A stretch of 64,000 nucleotides of DNA from Glutamicibacter halophytocola. Its GTDB lineage: Bacteria; Actinomycetota; Actinomycetes; Actinomycetales; Micrococcaceae. The notes under the pieces are model-generated. The model worked only from the letters and a program-made list of their open reading frames with translations. It searched no databases and was not told where the DNA came from. Below are positions 8,125 through 16,948 of the stretch, piece after piece; position 1 is the stretch's first letter, and every line of letters begins with the position of its first letter. The stretch covers positions 124,001 to 188,000 of the forward strand of contig NZ_CP012750.1 in assembly GCF_001302565.1 (NCBI RefSeq), given 5' to 3'. The translations under genes were made by a program, and so were the position numbers.

Positions 8125-9519
8125 TTATCGTGCTGGCTTCTGCCGCTGGGCGAAGGCGATATCCAGGGCCTGGGCAATGTTCTCCACCTGGAAAACACGG
8201 ATCCCGTCGGGGATGTTCTTCAGCGGTTCGGGGGTGGCCGGGGCCATCGCAAAGGAGAAGCCCAGGCGCTGCGCCTCGGTGATGCGGCGGGAGATCTCGG
8301 GCACCTGGCGCACCTCGCCGGCCAGCCCCACCTCGCCGAAGGCCACAAAATCCTGCGGCAGCGGGAACTCGTTCATCGAGGAGGCCAGGGCCAGAGCGCA
8401 GGCCAAATCCGAGGCAGGCTCGGCGATTTTCACTCCGCCGACCGTGGCGATGTAGGAGTCCATGGCGGATAAATCCATATGCGCCCGCGCCTGCAATACC
8501 GCGACCACCATTTGCGCTCGAGCCGCGTCCAGTCCACTGGTGGCACGGCGGGCAGCCGGGGCGTTGCTGCGCGAGAGCAAGGTCTGCACTTCCGCCACCA
8601 GGGGGCGGCGGCCCTCCAGGGTCACCGTGATGCAGGTGCCGGGAACCGGAGTGCGGGTGCGGGTGACAAAGAGCTTTGACGGGTCGGTCAGGGACTCGAT
8701 GCCGTCTTCGTTCAAGTCGAAGCAGCCCACCTCGTCGGTGGCGCCGTAGCGGTTCTTCAGCGCGCGCAGGATGCGCAGGCGCGAATGCTTCTCGCCGTCG
8801 AATTGGCAGACCACATCCACCAGGTGCTCGAGCAAGCGGGGTCCGGCAACCGAGCCTTCCTTGGTCACATGCCCCACCATGATGGTGGACATGGCGCGGG
8901 TCTTGGCGGCGTTGATGATCGAGGCGGCCACCTCGCGCACCTGGGAGACACCGCCGGCCGCCCCGTCGATTTCTGCGGAGGAGAAGGTCTGCACCGAGTC
9001 GAGGATCAGCAGCTGCGGATCGATTTCCTGGATCTGCCCCAGGGCCAATGCGAGGTCTGTTTCGGCGGCCAGGTACAGGGTGTCGGCAATGGCATTGATG
9101 CGCTCGGCACGGGATTTGACCTGGGCGGCTGATTCCTCGCCGGTCAGGTAGAGCACCCGAAGCCCGGTTTGCGCGGCCTTGGCCGCCACATCCAGCAGCA
9201 GCGTGGACTTGCCGACACCCGGCTCGCCGGCCAGCAGGATGGCGGCGGCCGGGACCAGCCCGCCACCCAGCACGCGGTCCAGCTCGGAGACGCCGCTGGG
9301 GCGGAAGGCCGCTTCGGAACCGTCGATCTGGGCGATGGGCTTGGCCGGATGCGCCACCTTGGCCGCGGCCACGGTGCGCGCCGAAACGACGCCTACTTCT
9401 TCAACGGTGCCCCACGCCTGGCATTCGCCGCAGCGTCCCACCCATTTGATGGTGGTCCAGCCGCATTCAGAGCATTTGAATGTGGGCGAGGACTTGCTGC
9501 GCGTGGAGGTTTTGGCCAT
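8125..9519 (-). CDS. radA: DNA repair protein RadA
   Basis: A branch-migration ATPase that processes recombination intermediates. The 464 residues contain the N-terminal C4 zinc finger (CSECGWTTIKWVGRCGEC), Walker A GEPGVGKST, Walker B LLILDSVQT, the RadA-specific KNRYG motif, and a C-terminal Lon-protease-like domain ending near VGLAGEVRQVPEISRRI. The start ATG overlaps nothing. It probably forms an operon with disA, linking DNA damage processing to c-di-AMP. Confidence 0.96.
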   Translation of the reverse strand: MAKTSTRSKSSPTFKCSECGWTTIKWVGRCGECQAWGTVEEVGVVSARTVAAAKVAHPAKPIAQIDGSEAAFRPSGVSELDRVLGGGLVPAAAILLAGEPGVGKSTLLLDVAAKAAQTGLRVLYLTGEESAAQVKSRAERINAIADTLYLAAETDLALALGQIQEIDPQLLILDSVQTFSSAEIDGAAGGVSQVREVAASIINAAKTRAMSTIMVGHVTKEGSVAGPRLLEHLVDVVCQFDGEKHSRLRILRALKNRYGATDEVGCFDLNEDGIESLTDPSKLFVTRTRTPVPGTCITVTLEGRRPLVAEVQTLLSRSNAPAARRATSGLDAARAQMVVAVLQARAHMDLSAMDSYIATVGGVKIAEPASDLACALALASSMNEFPLPQDFVAFGEVGLAGEVRQVPEISRRITEAQRLGFSFAMAPATPEPLKNIPDGIRVFQVENIAQALDIAFAQRQKPAR

Positions 9520-9554
9520 AGGCCCATGCTATCGAGCCGGGAGGACAAAATTGC

Positions 9555-10697
9555 TCAAGACAGCTTGGGCAGGGCTTCGATGGCCTCATCATGGTTGCGC
9601 CCGGCCGCTTCCAGGAGATCCACGATCATCGGGCGCAGCAGCAGCACCAGCCCTTCACCCTGCAAGCCTTCAACTCCCAAGGCTTGCGGATCAAGCTGCG
9701 CCGCGGCATTTTCAAGCTGCAGCACGGCGGCCTTTTCATATTTCCGCTGCCCGGCAACGGTTTGCTCGCGCACCGAGTGGGACAACGAGTTCGCCGCCTC
9801 CGAGACTTCGCGCAGCAGCGGTGCCAGGGCTTGGGCGCCCTGCGGGGTCAAGGCCCCGTTGCTGAGCACCGAAGCCAGCCGGCGGGCAAAAACGCGCAAG
9901 TTGCGGGCGGTCCAGTCGTAATGGTTGAAGCGTTCGGAGAGCCGGTTCAGTTCGTGGCGGTGCCGGCGGCCGGCGGGGGAAATGGTCGCGATCTCCTTGG
10001 ACACGCTGAAGGCGCCGGGCAGCTGATCGAGATGCTTCTGGGTTCCCCGGGCCTTGATCAGCGCATGGAAGGCCGAGCGACGGTCATCGTCGCGGATCGC
10101 CCACGAGCATTCGAGGATCGCTTCGGAGAGTTCCTTGAACAGCTCGCTGAGCGCCGCGACCGGGGTGCGGCGCGGGTCGGTGGGCCAGAAGACGATGACC
10201 AGCAGGGCCAGCAGGGACCCGGTCAGTGCGTCGATGGATCTGGCAAAAGGGCCGTCGACGCTGATCGGCAGCAGCACCACCAGTGCCGATTGCATGCCCA
10301 GCTGGGTGGAGAAGATGGTGCCCGAATCCAGGTAGCGGGCGACAACCAGGCTCAGCGACATCACCAGGGCTGCCTGCCAGATTCCCTGGCCGAACCAGTG
10401 CATCAAGGTATCGCCCAGGGCCACGCCGAGGGTGCACCCAAGGGCTACTTCGGCGGTTTTGCGCACCGTGGTGGAGGCGCCGAAACCCAGGGAGATCAGG
10501 GCGCTGGTGGCGGCAAAAATGGGCTGCGTGTGTCCCCAGATGCTCTCTGCAATCCAGAAAGCGCCTATGGCGCCCAGGGTCATGCGCAGGATTCTCGGCA
10601 GCGAATTGCGCGCGCGCAGCAGCCCCGAGCGGTTTCGCGCGGCGAGGAAGCCGGTAACCTTTGCCGGCATCCGCTTCGGCGTGCTCCCAATAGCCAT
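9555..10697 (-). CDS. FUSC-family (aromatic acid exporter-like) membrane protein
   Basis: The 380-residue protein has an N-terminal membrane block of about six helices with the FUSC hallmarks (ESIWGHTQPIFAATSALISL, STTVRKTAEVALGCTLGVALGD, FWPTDPRR) followed by a long cytoplasmic helical domain from about residue 190. FUSC proteins export aromatic acids or form part of efflux systems. ATG at 10697 is preferred to one 14 codons upstream because GGGAG precedes it. It runs divergently from pstS. The substrate is not deducible. Confidence 0.8.
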   Translation of the reverse strand: MAIGSTPKRMPAKVTGFLAARNRSGLLRARNSLPRILRMTLGAIGAFWIAESIWGHTQPIFAATSALISLGFGASTTVRKTAEVALGCTLGVALGDTLMHWFGQGIWQAALVMSLSLVVARYLDSGTIFSTQLGMQSALVVLLPISVDGPFARSIDALTGSLLALLVIVFWPTDPRRTPVAALSELFKELSEAILECSWAIRDDDRRSAFHALIKARGTQKHLDQLPGAFSVSKEIATISPAGRRHRHELNRLSERFNHYDWTARNLRVFARRLASVLSNGALTPQGAQALAPLLREVSEAANSLSHSVREQTVAGQRKYEKAAVLQLENAAAQLDPQALGVEGLQGEGLVLLLRPMIVDLLEAAGRNHDEAIEALPKLS

Positions 10698-10787
10698 AGG
10701 CACAGTCTCCCACGGACCGGCCGCGAAGCCGATGAACATGCGCCCATATTGCTTCCGTGAGCAGGATCACCAGCCGGCGTAGAAGCT

Positions 10788-10805
10788 GTTAACCTCTTGT
10801 TCACC
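10788..10805 (+). promoter_or_regulatory. PHO box (PhoP operator) upstream of pstS
   Basis: GTTAACC (10788-10794) and GTTCACC (10799-10805) form a direct repeat with an exact 11-base period. Known Streptomyces PhoP sites are direct repeats of a GTTCACC-like unit with this same period. The site lies 109 bases before the pstS start. Confidence 0.7.
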
Positions 10806-10913
10806 TTCGCCGGGGGAGCTGGTTACCTTGGCTCTTTACCGTCATAGATGAAGCGGGGCAGAATCCGCTGAAAAGTTTCTTACATTTAGTATTCAACATG
10901 GGGAGTACAACTC

Positions 10914-12026
10914 GTGAAGCTCAATCGCCTTGGCAGTGCAGCTGCCGTCCTTTCTGTCGCGGCAATCGCACTGACCGCTTGCGGTTCAGACAATCCAACC
11001 GCTGCCAGCTCTGAGAGCGCAGCCGGCTCGTCCGCAGCTGGCGTCACTGGCACCTTGACCGGTATCGGTGCTTCCAGCCAGAACTCGGCCATGGAAGCAT
11101 GGAGCACCGGCTTCAAGGCAGCCAACTCGGGCGCCACCGTGCAGTACTCGCCAGACGGCTCGGGTGCAGGCCGCGAAGCCTTCTTGGCTGGTGGAGCACA
11201 GTTCGCAGGCTCGGACGCCTACCTGAAGGAGGACGAAGCGCAGAAGGCCAAGGAAGTTTGCGGCCCGGATGGCGCCTTCAACATTCCGGCCTACGTTTCC
11301 CCGATCGCGATCGCCTTCAACCTTGAAGGCGTCGATGAGATCAACATGGATGCCGACACCATCGCCAAGGTGTTCAAGAAGGAAATCACCAAGTGGAACG
11401 ATGAGGCCATCGCCAAGCAGAACCCGGATGTGGACCTGCCTGACACCGCCATCACCGTGGTCCACCGCAATGACGAGTCCGGCACCACCGAGAACTTCGT
11501 CGAGTACTTGAAGGCTGCCGCAGGCGATGTCTGGACCTACGACGTGTCCGGCGACTGGCCAAGCGACATCCAGTCGGAGAACGCCAAGGGCACCTCCGGC
11601 GTGGTTTCGACCACCACCTCCACCAACGGCGCCATCACCTACGCTGACCACTCTGCAGTGGGCAAGCTGTCCACCGTGAACGTCAAGGTGGGCGACGAGT
11701 ACACCAAGATCTCTGCCGAGGCTGCTGCCAAGGCGCTGGATGCCGCAACCCCGGTTGAAGGTGCTTCCGAGAACGACCTCGCGCTGGATCTGAAGCGCGA
11801 CACCACCGAAGCCGGAACCTACCCCATCGTGCTGGTTTCCTACCACATCTTCTGCAGCAGCTACAAGGACCAGGCCACTGTGGACTTGGTCAAGGCCTTC
11901 GGCAACTATGTAGTTTCCGATGAGGGCCAGAAGGCCGCACAGGACTCGGCCGGCAACGCCCCAATCTCGGCGGCCATCGCTGAGAAGGCTGCCAAGGCGA
12001 TCGACTCGATCACCGTAGCCAAGTAG
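10914..12026 (+). CDS. pstS: Phosphate ABC transporter, phosphate-binding lipoprotein PstS
   Basis: Extracytoplasmic receptor that hands phosphate to PstCA. The 370-residue protein has a lipoprotein signal with lipobox LTAC (Cys23), a Ser-rich linker and the PstS fold: GIGASSQNSAMEAW, the phosphate-contact SPDGSGAGREAFLAGGAQFAGSDAYL region (shown in parts by SGAGR and GSDAYL), and HRNDESGTTENF. The start is GTG at 10914 with GGGGAG at good spacing. It is first in pstSCAB and is probably activated under phosphate starvation through the PHO box upstream. Confidence 0.96.
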   Translation: MKLNRLGSAAAVLSVAAIALTACGSDNPTAASSESAAGSSAAGVTGTLTGIGASSQNSAMEAWSTGFKAANSGATVQYSPDGSGAGREAFLAGGAQFAGSDAYLKEDEAQKAKEVCGPDGAFNIPAYVSPIAIAFNLEGVDEINMDADTIAKVFKKEITKWNDEAIAKQNPDVDLPDTAITVVHRNDESGTTENFVEYLKAAAGDVWTYDVSGDWPSDIQSENAKGTSGVVSTTTSTNGAITYADHSAVGKLSTVNVKVGDEYTKISAEAAAKALDAATPVEGASENDLALDLKRDTTEAGTYPIVLVSYHIFCSSYKDQATVDLVKAFGNYVVSDEGQKAAQDSAGNAPISAAIAEKAAKAIDSITVAK

Positions 12027-12050
12027 AACTCCAACCGGGCAACCGGTATT

Positions 12051-12083
12051 TGGTGCGGGTGGTGAACTCGACCACCCGCACCA
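12051..12083 (+). terminator. Hairpin between pstS and pstC
   Basis: TGGTGCGGGTGGT (12051-12063) pairs perfectly over 13 bp with 12071-12083 around a 7-base loop. No T-tract follows, so full termination is unlikely. It fits an attenuator or 3'-end stabiliser that gives more pstS than pstCAB message. Confidence 0.65.
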
Positions 12084-12147
12084 GCAACACCCCTCCACCC
12101 CCCAGCAGGTAAAACTGCTTCACCCCCGTTTCGTAAAGGCTTTAGCC

Positions 12148-13083
12148 ATGACTACCAATGCTTTGACAAGCAAGTCATCGACTTCAGGCCGCGCAGGTGA
12201 CAAGATCTTCTCCGGTGCCGCGCTGGCTGCCGGTGTACTGATCCTGATCACGCTCTTCGCGGTTGCGGTCTTCTTGCTGATCCAGGCCCTGCCGACGTTC
12301 TTTGCTGATCCAGCAGAGATTTCCGGCGGCCAAGGATTCTTTGCCTACATCTGGCCGATTGTTATCGGCACCGTTATTGCAGCAGCCATTGCGCTGGCTG
12401 TAGCTACCCCGATCGGCCTCGGCGTGGCGCTGTTCATCTCGCACTTCGCTCCACGCAAGGTGGCTGGCCCGCTGGGCTACCTGATCGACCTGCTGGCCGC
12501 GATCCCATCGGTGATCTACGGTGCCTGGGGCTACATGGTCCTGGCACCGGCCCTGGTCCCGGGCTTTGAATGGCTCTCCAAGAACCTGGGTTTCATCCCG
12601 CTCTTTGAAGGTCCTGCCAGCCAGACCGGAAAGACCATGCTCACCGCCGGCATAGTGCTGGCCGTGATGGTGCTGCCGATCATCACCTCGCTGAGCCGCG
12701 AAATCTTCCTGCAGACTCCAAAGCTGCATGAGGAAGCGGCCCTGGCCCTGGGTGCCACCCGCTGGGAAATGATCACCACCGCGGTGATCCCCTTCGCCCG
12801 ACCGGGCATCATCTCCGCCGTCATGCTGGGCCTGGGCCGCGCCCTGGGCGAGACCATGGCCGTGGCCCTGGTGCTCTCCACCGGCAACCTGATCCCGTCG
12901 CTGATCAAAACCGGCAACCAGACGATTGCCGCGGAAATCGCGTTGAACTTCCCCGAAGCCTTCGGGCTGCGTCTTTCGGAGCTGATTGCCGCTGGTCTGG
13001 TCTTGTTCCTGATCACCCTGATCGTGAACATGATCGCCCGCGGAATCATCGCCCGCCACAAGGAATTCTCGGGAGCTAACTGA
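12148..13083 (+). CDS. pstC: Phosphate ABC transporter permease PstC
   Basis: One of the two inner-membrane channel subunits. The 311-residue protein has six helices. The cytoplasmic EAA loop that contacts PstB reads EEAALALGATRWEMITTAVIPFARPG, of which the core is EAALALGATRWEM. The family signature LDLLAAIPSVIYGAWG is shown by LLAAIPSVIYG. The 3' end overlaps pstA by one base in an ATGATG context, so the pair is translationally coupled. Confidence 0.95.
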   Translation: MTTNALTSKSSTSGRAGDKIFSGAALAAGVLILITLFAVAVFLLIQALPTFFADPAEISGGQGFFAYIWPIVIGTVIAAAIALAVATPIGLGVALFISHFAPRKVAGPLGYLIDLLAAIPSVIYGAWGYMVLAPALVPGFEWLSKNLGFIPLFEGPASQTGKTMLTAGIVLAVMVLPIITSLSREIFLQTPKLHEEAALALGATRWEMITTAVIPFARPGIISAVMLGLGRALGETMAVALVLSTGNLIPSLIKTGNQTIAAEIALNFPEAFGLRLSELIAAGLVLFLITLIVNMIARGIIARHKEFSGAN

Positions 13084-14225
13084 TGAGTGCCACCACAACC
13101 AGACTCAGCAACCAGGCCAGCGGCAATTCCACCCCGCCGGTGCGCAAGCGCAACTCCCTGGCCAAGGGCAAGCTGCCGAAATGGGCCATCTGGGCCATCG
13201 CCGCAGGATCGATCATCATCGGCGCCGCGATCTCCACCCTGACCGGCTTCAGCGTTGCCGCCTTCGCGATCTACTCGGCGATCATCTTCCTGATTGCGGC
13301 CTCAGTGATCACCACCGTGGTGGAGGGCAAGCGCCGCGGCAAGAATGCCATGTGGACCTACCTGATCTACGCCGCCTTCATCGTGGCACTGATCCCGCTG
13401 GCCTCGGTGCTCTACACCGTGCTGCAAAAGGGCCTGCCCGGCATCAACAGCCACTTCCTGTTCTCTTCCATGAACGGGGTCACCGGCGCCATCGACAACC
13501 AGACCGTGGCCAACGGCGAGCCAGTGATCGGCGGCGCCTACCACGCAGTGATCGGCACCTTGCTGATCACCCTCTGGGCCACCTTGATCTCGGTTCCGGT
13601 GGGCATGCTCACCGCCGTGTACCTGGTCGAATACGGGCAGGGAAAGGCCTTGTCCAAGGCAATCACCTTCTTCGTTGACGTGATGACCGGCATCCCCTCG
13701 ATCGTGGCCGGCCTGTTCGCTGCCGCTTTCTTCGGCATGATCCTGGGGCCCAACGCCCGCATGGGCATTGTGGCCGCGGTGGCCTTGAGCGTGCTGATGA
13801 TCCCGACCGTGGTCCGCTCCACCGAGGAAATGCTCAAGATCGTTCCGAACGAACTGCGCGAAGCCTCCTTCGCACTGGGCGTGCGCCGCTGGCGCACCAT
13901 CTTGAAGGTTGTCATCCCGACGGCGATCTCGGGCATCGCCTCGGGTGTCACCCTGGCCATCGCCCGCGTGATCGGCGAAACGGCGCCAATCCTGGTCACC
14001 GCCGGCATCGCAAGCCAGATCAACATGAATGTGTTCGCCAACTGGATGTCCACGTTGCCGACCTTCATCTACTACCAGATCCTGACTCCGACCAGCCCGA
14101 CGAACATCGACCCGTCGGTGCAGCGAGCCTGGGCTGCCGCCCTGCTGCTGATCCTGATGGTGATGGCATTGAACCTGATCGCCCGCCTGGTCGCCTCGAT
14201 CTTCGCCCCAAAGAAGGGCCGTTGA
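13083..14225 (+). CDS. pstA: Phosphate ABC transporter permease PstA
   Basis: Second channel subunit. Its 380 residues are longer than in E. coli because of a cytoplasmic N-terminal stretch and two additional hydrophobic segments (about residues 33-55 and 60-80) before the conserved permease. The core has [17 protein letters not shown] and the EAA loop [21 protein letters not shown]. The start ATG overlaps the pstC stop, and the stop is followed by pstB after 47 bases. Confidence 0.95.
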   Translation: MSATTTRLSNQASGNSTPPVRKRNSLAKGKLPKWAIWAIAAGSIIIGAAISTLTGFSVAAFAIYSAIIFLIAASVITTVVEGKRRGKNAMWTYLIYAAFIVALIPLASVLYTVLQKGLPGINSHFLFSSMNGVTGAIDNQTVANGEPVIGGAYHAVIGTLLITLWATLISVPVGMLTAVYLVEYGQGKALSKAITFFVDVMTGIPSIVAGLFAAAFFGMILGPNARMGIVAAVALSVLMIPTVVRSTEEMLKIVPNELREASFALGVRRWRTILKVVIPTAISGIASGVTLAIARVIGETAPILVTAGIASQINMNVFANWMSTLPTFIYYQILTPTSPTNIDPSVQRAWAAALLLILMVMALNLIARLVASIFAPKKGR

Positions 14226-14272
14226 GCCAAGGCTCCGGTCCGGACAAACCCAAACTTTCCAAGGAATACATC

Positions 14273-15052
14273 ATGGCAAAACGCATTGACGTCAACGATC
14301 TGAACGTCTACTACTCCAAGTTCCTCGCCGTCGAAGGCGTCTCGATCAACATCGAGCCAAAGTCCGTCACCGCTTTCATCGGACCGTCGGGCTGCGGCAA
14401 GTCCACCTTCCTGCGCACCCTGAACCGCATGCACGAAGTGATCCCCGGCGGCCGCGTCGAGGGCCAGGTGCTGCTGGACGGGGATGACCTCTACGGCGCC
14501 GGTGTCGACCCGGTGACCGTGCGCAGCCAGATCGGCATGGTCTTCCAGCGCCCGAACCCGTTCCCGACCATGTCCATCAAGGACAACGTGCTCGCCGGCG
14601 TGAAGCTGAACGGAACCAAGATCTCGCGCTCCGACGCCGATGACCTGGTGGAGAAGTCGCTGCGCGGCGCCAACCTGTGGAACGAAGTCAAGGACCGCCT
14701 GGACAAGCCGGGCTCGGGCCTCTCCGGCGGCCAGCAGCAGCGTTTGTGCATTGCCCGCACCATCGCCGTGAAGCCAGATGTGATCCTGATGGACGAGCCC
14801 TGCTCGGCACTGGACCCGATCTCGACCTTGGCCATCGAGGACTTGATCAACGAGCTGAAGAACGACTTCACCGTGGTGATCGTGACCCACAATATGCAGC
14901 AGGCGGCGCGCGTGAGCGACAAGACCGCATTCTTCAACATTGCGGGCACCGGCAAGCCGGGCAAGCTCATCGAGTTCAACGACACCACCGCCATCTTCTC
15001 CAACCCGGAGCAGAAGGCCACCGAAGACTACGTCTCCGGACGCTTCGGATAA
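14273..15052 (+). CDS. pstB: Phosphate ABC transporter ATP-binding protein PstB
   Basis: The 259-residue ATPase drives phosphate import. It has Walker [11 protein letters not shown]-loop [10 protein letters not shown] (typical of PstB), signature [14 protein letters not shown], Walker [14 protein letters not shown] and the H-loop [15 protein letters not shown] at 14273 is chosen because AAGGAA lies seven bases upstream and the length fits the family. An in-frame start 17 codons earlier would overlap pstA. The operon ends in a perfect terminator. Confidence 0.96.
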   Translation: MAKRIDVNDLNVYYSKFLAVEGVSINIEPKSVTAFIGPSGCGKSTFLRTLNRMHEVIPGGRVEGQVLLDGDDLYGAGVDPVTVRSQIGMVFQRPNPFPTMSIKDNVLAGVKLNGTKISRSDADDLVEKSLRGANLWNEVKDRLDKPGSGLSGGQQQRLCIARTIAVKPDVILMDEPCSALDPISTLAIEDLINELKNDFTVVIVTHNMQQAARVSDKTAFFNIAGTGKPGKLIEFNDTTAIFSNPEQKATEDYVSGRFG

Positions 15053-15135
15053 AGATTTCGGATATCGCCGCTTCTTGAGCTGGCGATAGACGAACCGGAA
15101 GGGGGGTCTTCCGGGGATCCTGGAGGGGATCACCG

Positions 15136-15172
15136 CCAACGGCGCACCAATACTGGTGCGCCGTTGGTTTTT
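15136..15172 (+). terminator. Intrinsic terminator of pstSCAB
   Basis: A perfect 14-bp stem (15136-15149 with 15154-15167), ATAC loop and a run of five T directly after it: a textbook rho-independent terminator 84 bases after pstB. Confidence 0.95.
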
Positions 15173-15182
15173 AATTCCTCGT

Positions 15183-15233
15183 GTAAAGCACCCTTGACCG
15201 TAAAGCAAGCTTGACAGTAAAGTAAGGTTTACA
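15183..15233 (+). repeat. Three tandem 17-nt repeats, candidate operator of the membrane protein/XRE pair
   Basis: The units GTAAAGCACCCTTGACC (15183-15199), GTAAAGCAAGCTTGACA (15200-15216) and GTAAAGTAAGGTTTACA (15217-15233) are adjacent with no spacer. Each is an imperfect palindrome (GTAAA...TTKAC). A consensus -35 (TTGACA, 15211-15216) is formed by the end of the second unit. The array ends 24 bases before the GTG start at 15257. Confidence 0.75.
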
Positions 15234-15256
15234 TCAATTCGAATGGGAGCAATGGT

Positions 15257-15721
15257 GTGGAGATGAAAGCTGCAACTCAAAGCAAGTGGGGCCGTTCGCG
15301 CTTTGGCGGCGGCCCGGGAGCCCTGGTCGCGGCCAGCCTCGTCACTGGCGTGGTGCTGTCCGCTGGCGCCGGCGTGCTGTTCGCCCGGCTCAATGCCCCG
15401 GATCATTTCATGCTGGCAGCATTGATCATGGCCGCAGGTTTGCTGCCGGTGATTTCAACAGCCTGCTGGGCATTGCTGCTGGACCGGAACACCTTGCGCG
15501 GCGCCACAAGAAATCCGGAGATATCGGTGGAGAGCCAATGGCATGACAAGGCGGCCGTCGGGGTATTCCAGGATCTGCTGATCGTGTGCGGCCTTGGTGC
15601 AGCGCTGTTTTCATTCATTCCGGTAGCCGTCTCGCTGGGTCTGGCCCTAGCCGGCATGGTCCTCGTGGCCATGGTGGATTTCGCGGTCCGCTACCTGCTG
15701 ATTAAGCGAGCCGAAGGCTAA
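15257..15721 (+). CDS. Four-helix membrane protein paired with an XRE regulator
   Basis: A 154-residue hydrophobic protein with four predicted helices (about residues 20-42, 53-75, 105-125, 128-147). No recognisable catalytic motif is present. The start is GTG at 15257, with GGGAG seven bases upstream; ATG two codons later is possible. Its stop overlaps the ATG of the XRE regulator (TAATG). Small membrane proteins followed by a YozG-type regulator occur widely in Gram-positive bacteria, but their job is not established. Confidence 0.7.
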   Translation: MEMKAATQSKWGRSRFGGGPGALVAASLVTGVVLSAGAGVLFARLNAPDHFMLAALIMAAGLLPVISTACWALLLDRNTLRGATRNPEISVESQWHDKAAVGVFQDLLIVCGLGAALFSFIPVAVSLGLALAGMVLVAMVDFAVRYLLIKRAEG

Positions 15722-15918
15722 TGGAGAACAACCTCGGCGACTACCGCAAGGAGCACGGATTCTCGCAGCAGGCGCTAGCCGACCAGCTCGGTGTATCCCG
15801 GCAGACGATCATCTCCCTGGAAAAAGGGCGCTACGACCCGTCTTTGCCCCTCGCCTTCAAGCTTGCCGCGGTGTTCAACTGCCGCATCGAGGACCTGTTC
15901 AGCCCCGGCGAGCACTAG
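15721..15918 (+). CDS. Short XRE-family (YozG-like) transcriptional regulator
   Basis: A 65-residue protein that is almost only a helix-turn-helix: FSQQALADQLGVSRQTIISL, then EKGRYDPSLPLAFKLAAVF and the typical C-terminal IEDLF. It is translated from the TAATG overlap with the membrane protein and is the obvious candidate to bind the three 17-nt repeats upstream. The 3' end overlaps the convergent PiT gene by four bases. Confidence 0.88.
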   Translation: MENNLGDYRKEHGFSQQALADQLGVSRQTIISLEKGRYDPSLPLAFKLAAVFNCRIEDLFSPGEH

Positions 15919-16943
15919 CCTGCAGCAAACAGCGGGCGCACCGCCAGGGTGAGGATCGCCCCGCCGGCAACACAGGCAACGGGTGTCAAAAGCCAGTGCC
16001 GGAACACCCTGAGCACGTTGCGCCACACGACCGATTCAAAGGCCTGGTTCCGTCCGGCACCGACGATGCCGCTGGTTACCGACTGGTTCGTGGACAGCGG
16101 CAGGTGAAGCACGAGCGAACCCACAAAAAGCATTACGGCGGCAACGCCCTGGGCGATCATGCCGCGCAGCGGATCAAAATTCACCAGGCGGCGGCCCAGC
16201 GTGTAGGTAATCCGCCATCCGCCCAGAAGCACACCAAAGCTCAAGGCGAACGCCGCGGAAAGCTGGATGGCCAGGGTCACCGGGCCCGGATCCATCGCCC
16301 GGCCAGTAATCAGCACCAGGCTCAACAGGGCGGCGGTGCGCTGGCCATCTTGGAGCCCAAGGCCCAGGGCCACGGCCCCGGCCGCGACAGCCTGCCCCGC
16401 GCGGGAACCTTCATTCACCGATCGCGAGGTGTTGTAGCGCAGCAGCCTGGTCGCCGGGAACACCAGCAGATACGAGAGCGTGTAGGCGATCACCGAGGCG
16501 AGCAGCATCGGAAGAATCACCGAGGAGAGCAGCAGCCCCCACGCGTTGGACACCGACTGGTCGCCCATCAACGCCGAAGCGCCGCTGCCACCGACCAAGG
16601 CTGAAAGCAGGGCATGGGTGGAACTGATCGGCAGGCCGCGCCACCAGCAGTAGATGCCCCACGCCCCTGCCACCAGCAGGCTGCAAATCAGCAGTTTCAA
16701 CCCTAGAACGCCCTCGGGCACATTGAAGTTCAATTCCTGCACCAGGGCCACGCTCAGCCCCGAGGTGCCCATGGTGCCCAGGAAGGCAAAAAGGGCCGCC
16801 ACGGACACCGCAATGCCCGGGCGCAGCGCCCGGGTCCTGACCGAGGCTGCGACCGCGGTGGAAGCATCACGCATGCCGTTGAGCACCGCGTAGGCCAGGG
16901 TCAGCACGAGCGCGACCGCGGTGAGCACCGAAATGAGGGTCAT
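15915..16943 (-). CDS. PiT-family inorganic phosphate transporter
   Basis: A 342-residue permease with about ten helices. It carries both PiT signature halves: LNGMRDASTAVAASV near the N-terminus (the usual NGxxDxAN place, here NGMRDAS) and GLGLQDGQRTAALL in the second half (usual GxNDAQK place). GLPISSTHALLSALVGG also fits the family. These motifs are changed compared with the standard GxNDxAN, so the ion or affinity may differ. It is co-transcribed with the PhoU-like gene five bases upstream. PiT transporters take up metal-phosphate with proton symport. Confidence 0.85.
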   Translation of the reverse strand: MTLISVLTAVALVLTLAYAVLNGMRDASTAVAASVRTRALRPGIAVSVAALFAFLGTMGTSGLSVALVQELNFNVPEGVLGLKLLICSLLVAGAWGIYCWWRGLPISSTHALLSALVGGSGASALMGDQSVSNAWGLLLSSVILPMLLASVIAYTLSYLLVFPATRLLRYNTSRSVNEGSRAGQAVAAGAVALGLGLQDGQRTAALLSLVLITGRAMDPGPVTLAIQLSAAFALSFGVLLGGWRITYTLGRRLVNFDPLRGMIAQGVAAVMLFVGSLVLHLPLSTNQSVTSGIVGAGRNQAFESVVWRNVLRVFRHWLLTPVACVAGGAILTLAVRPLFAAG

Positions 16944-16948
16944 GGGCC

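Noticed and set aside
8091..8198. Upstream extension of disA (ATG at 8198)
   Set aside because: It overlaps radA, and TTG at 8090 has a good ribosome-binding site and gives the normal family length.
10820..10840. Second PHO box (GGTTACC...TTTACC) upstream of pstS
   Set aside because: The two units are 13 bases apart, not 11, and differ from the consensus.
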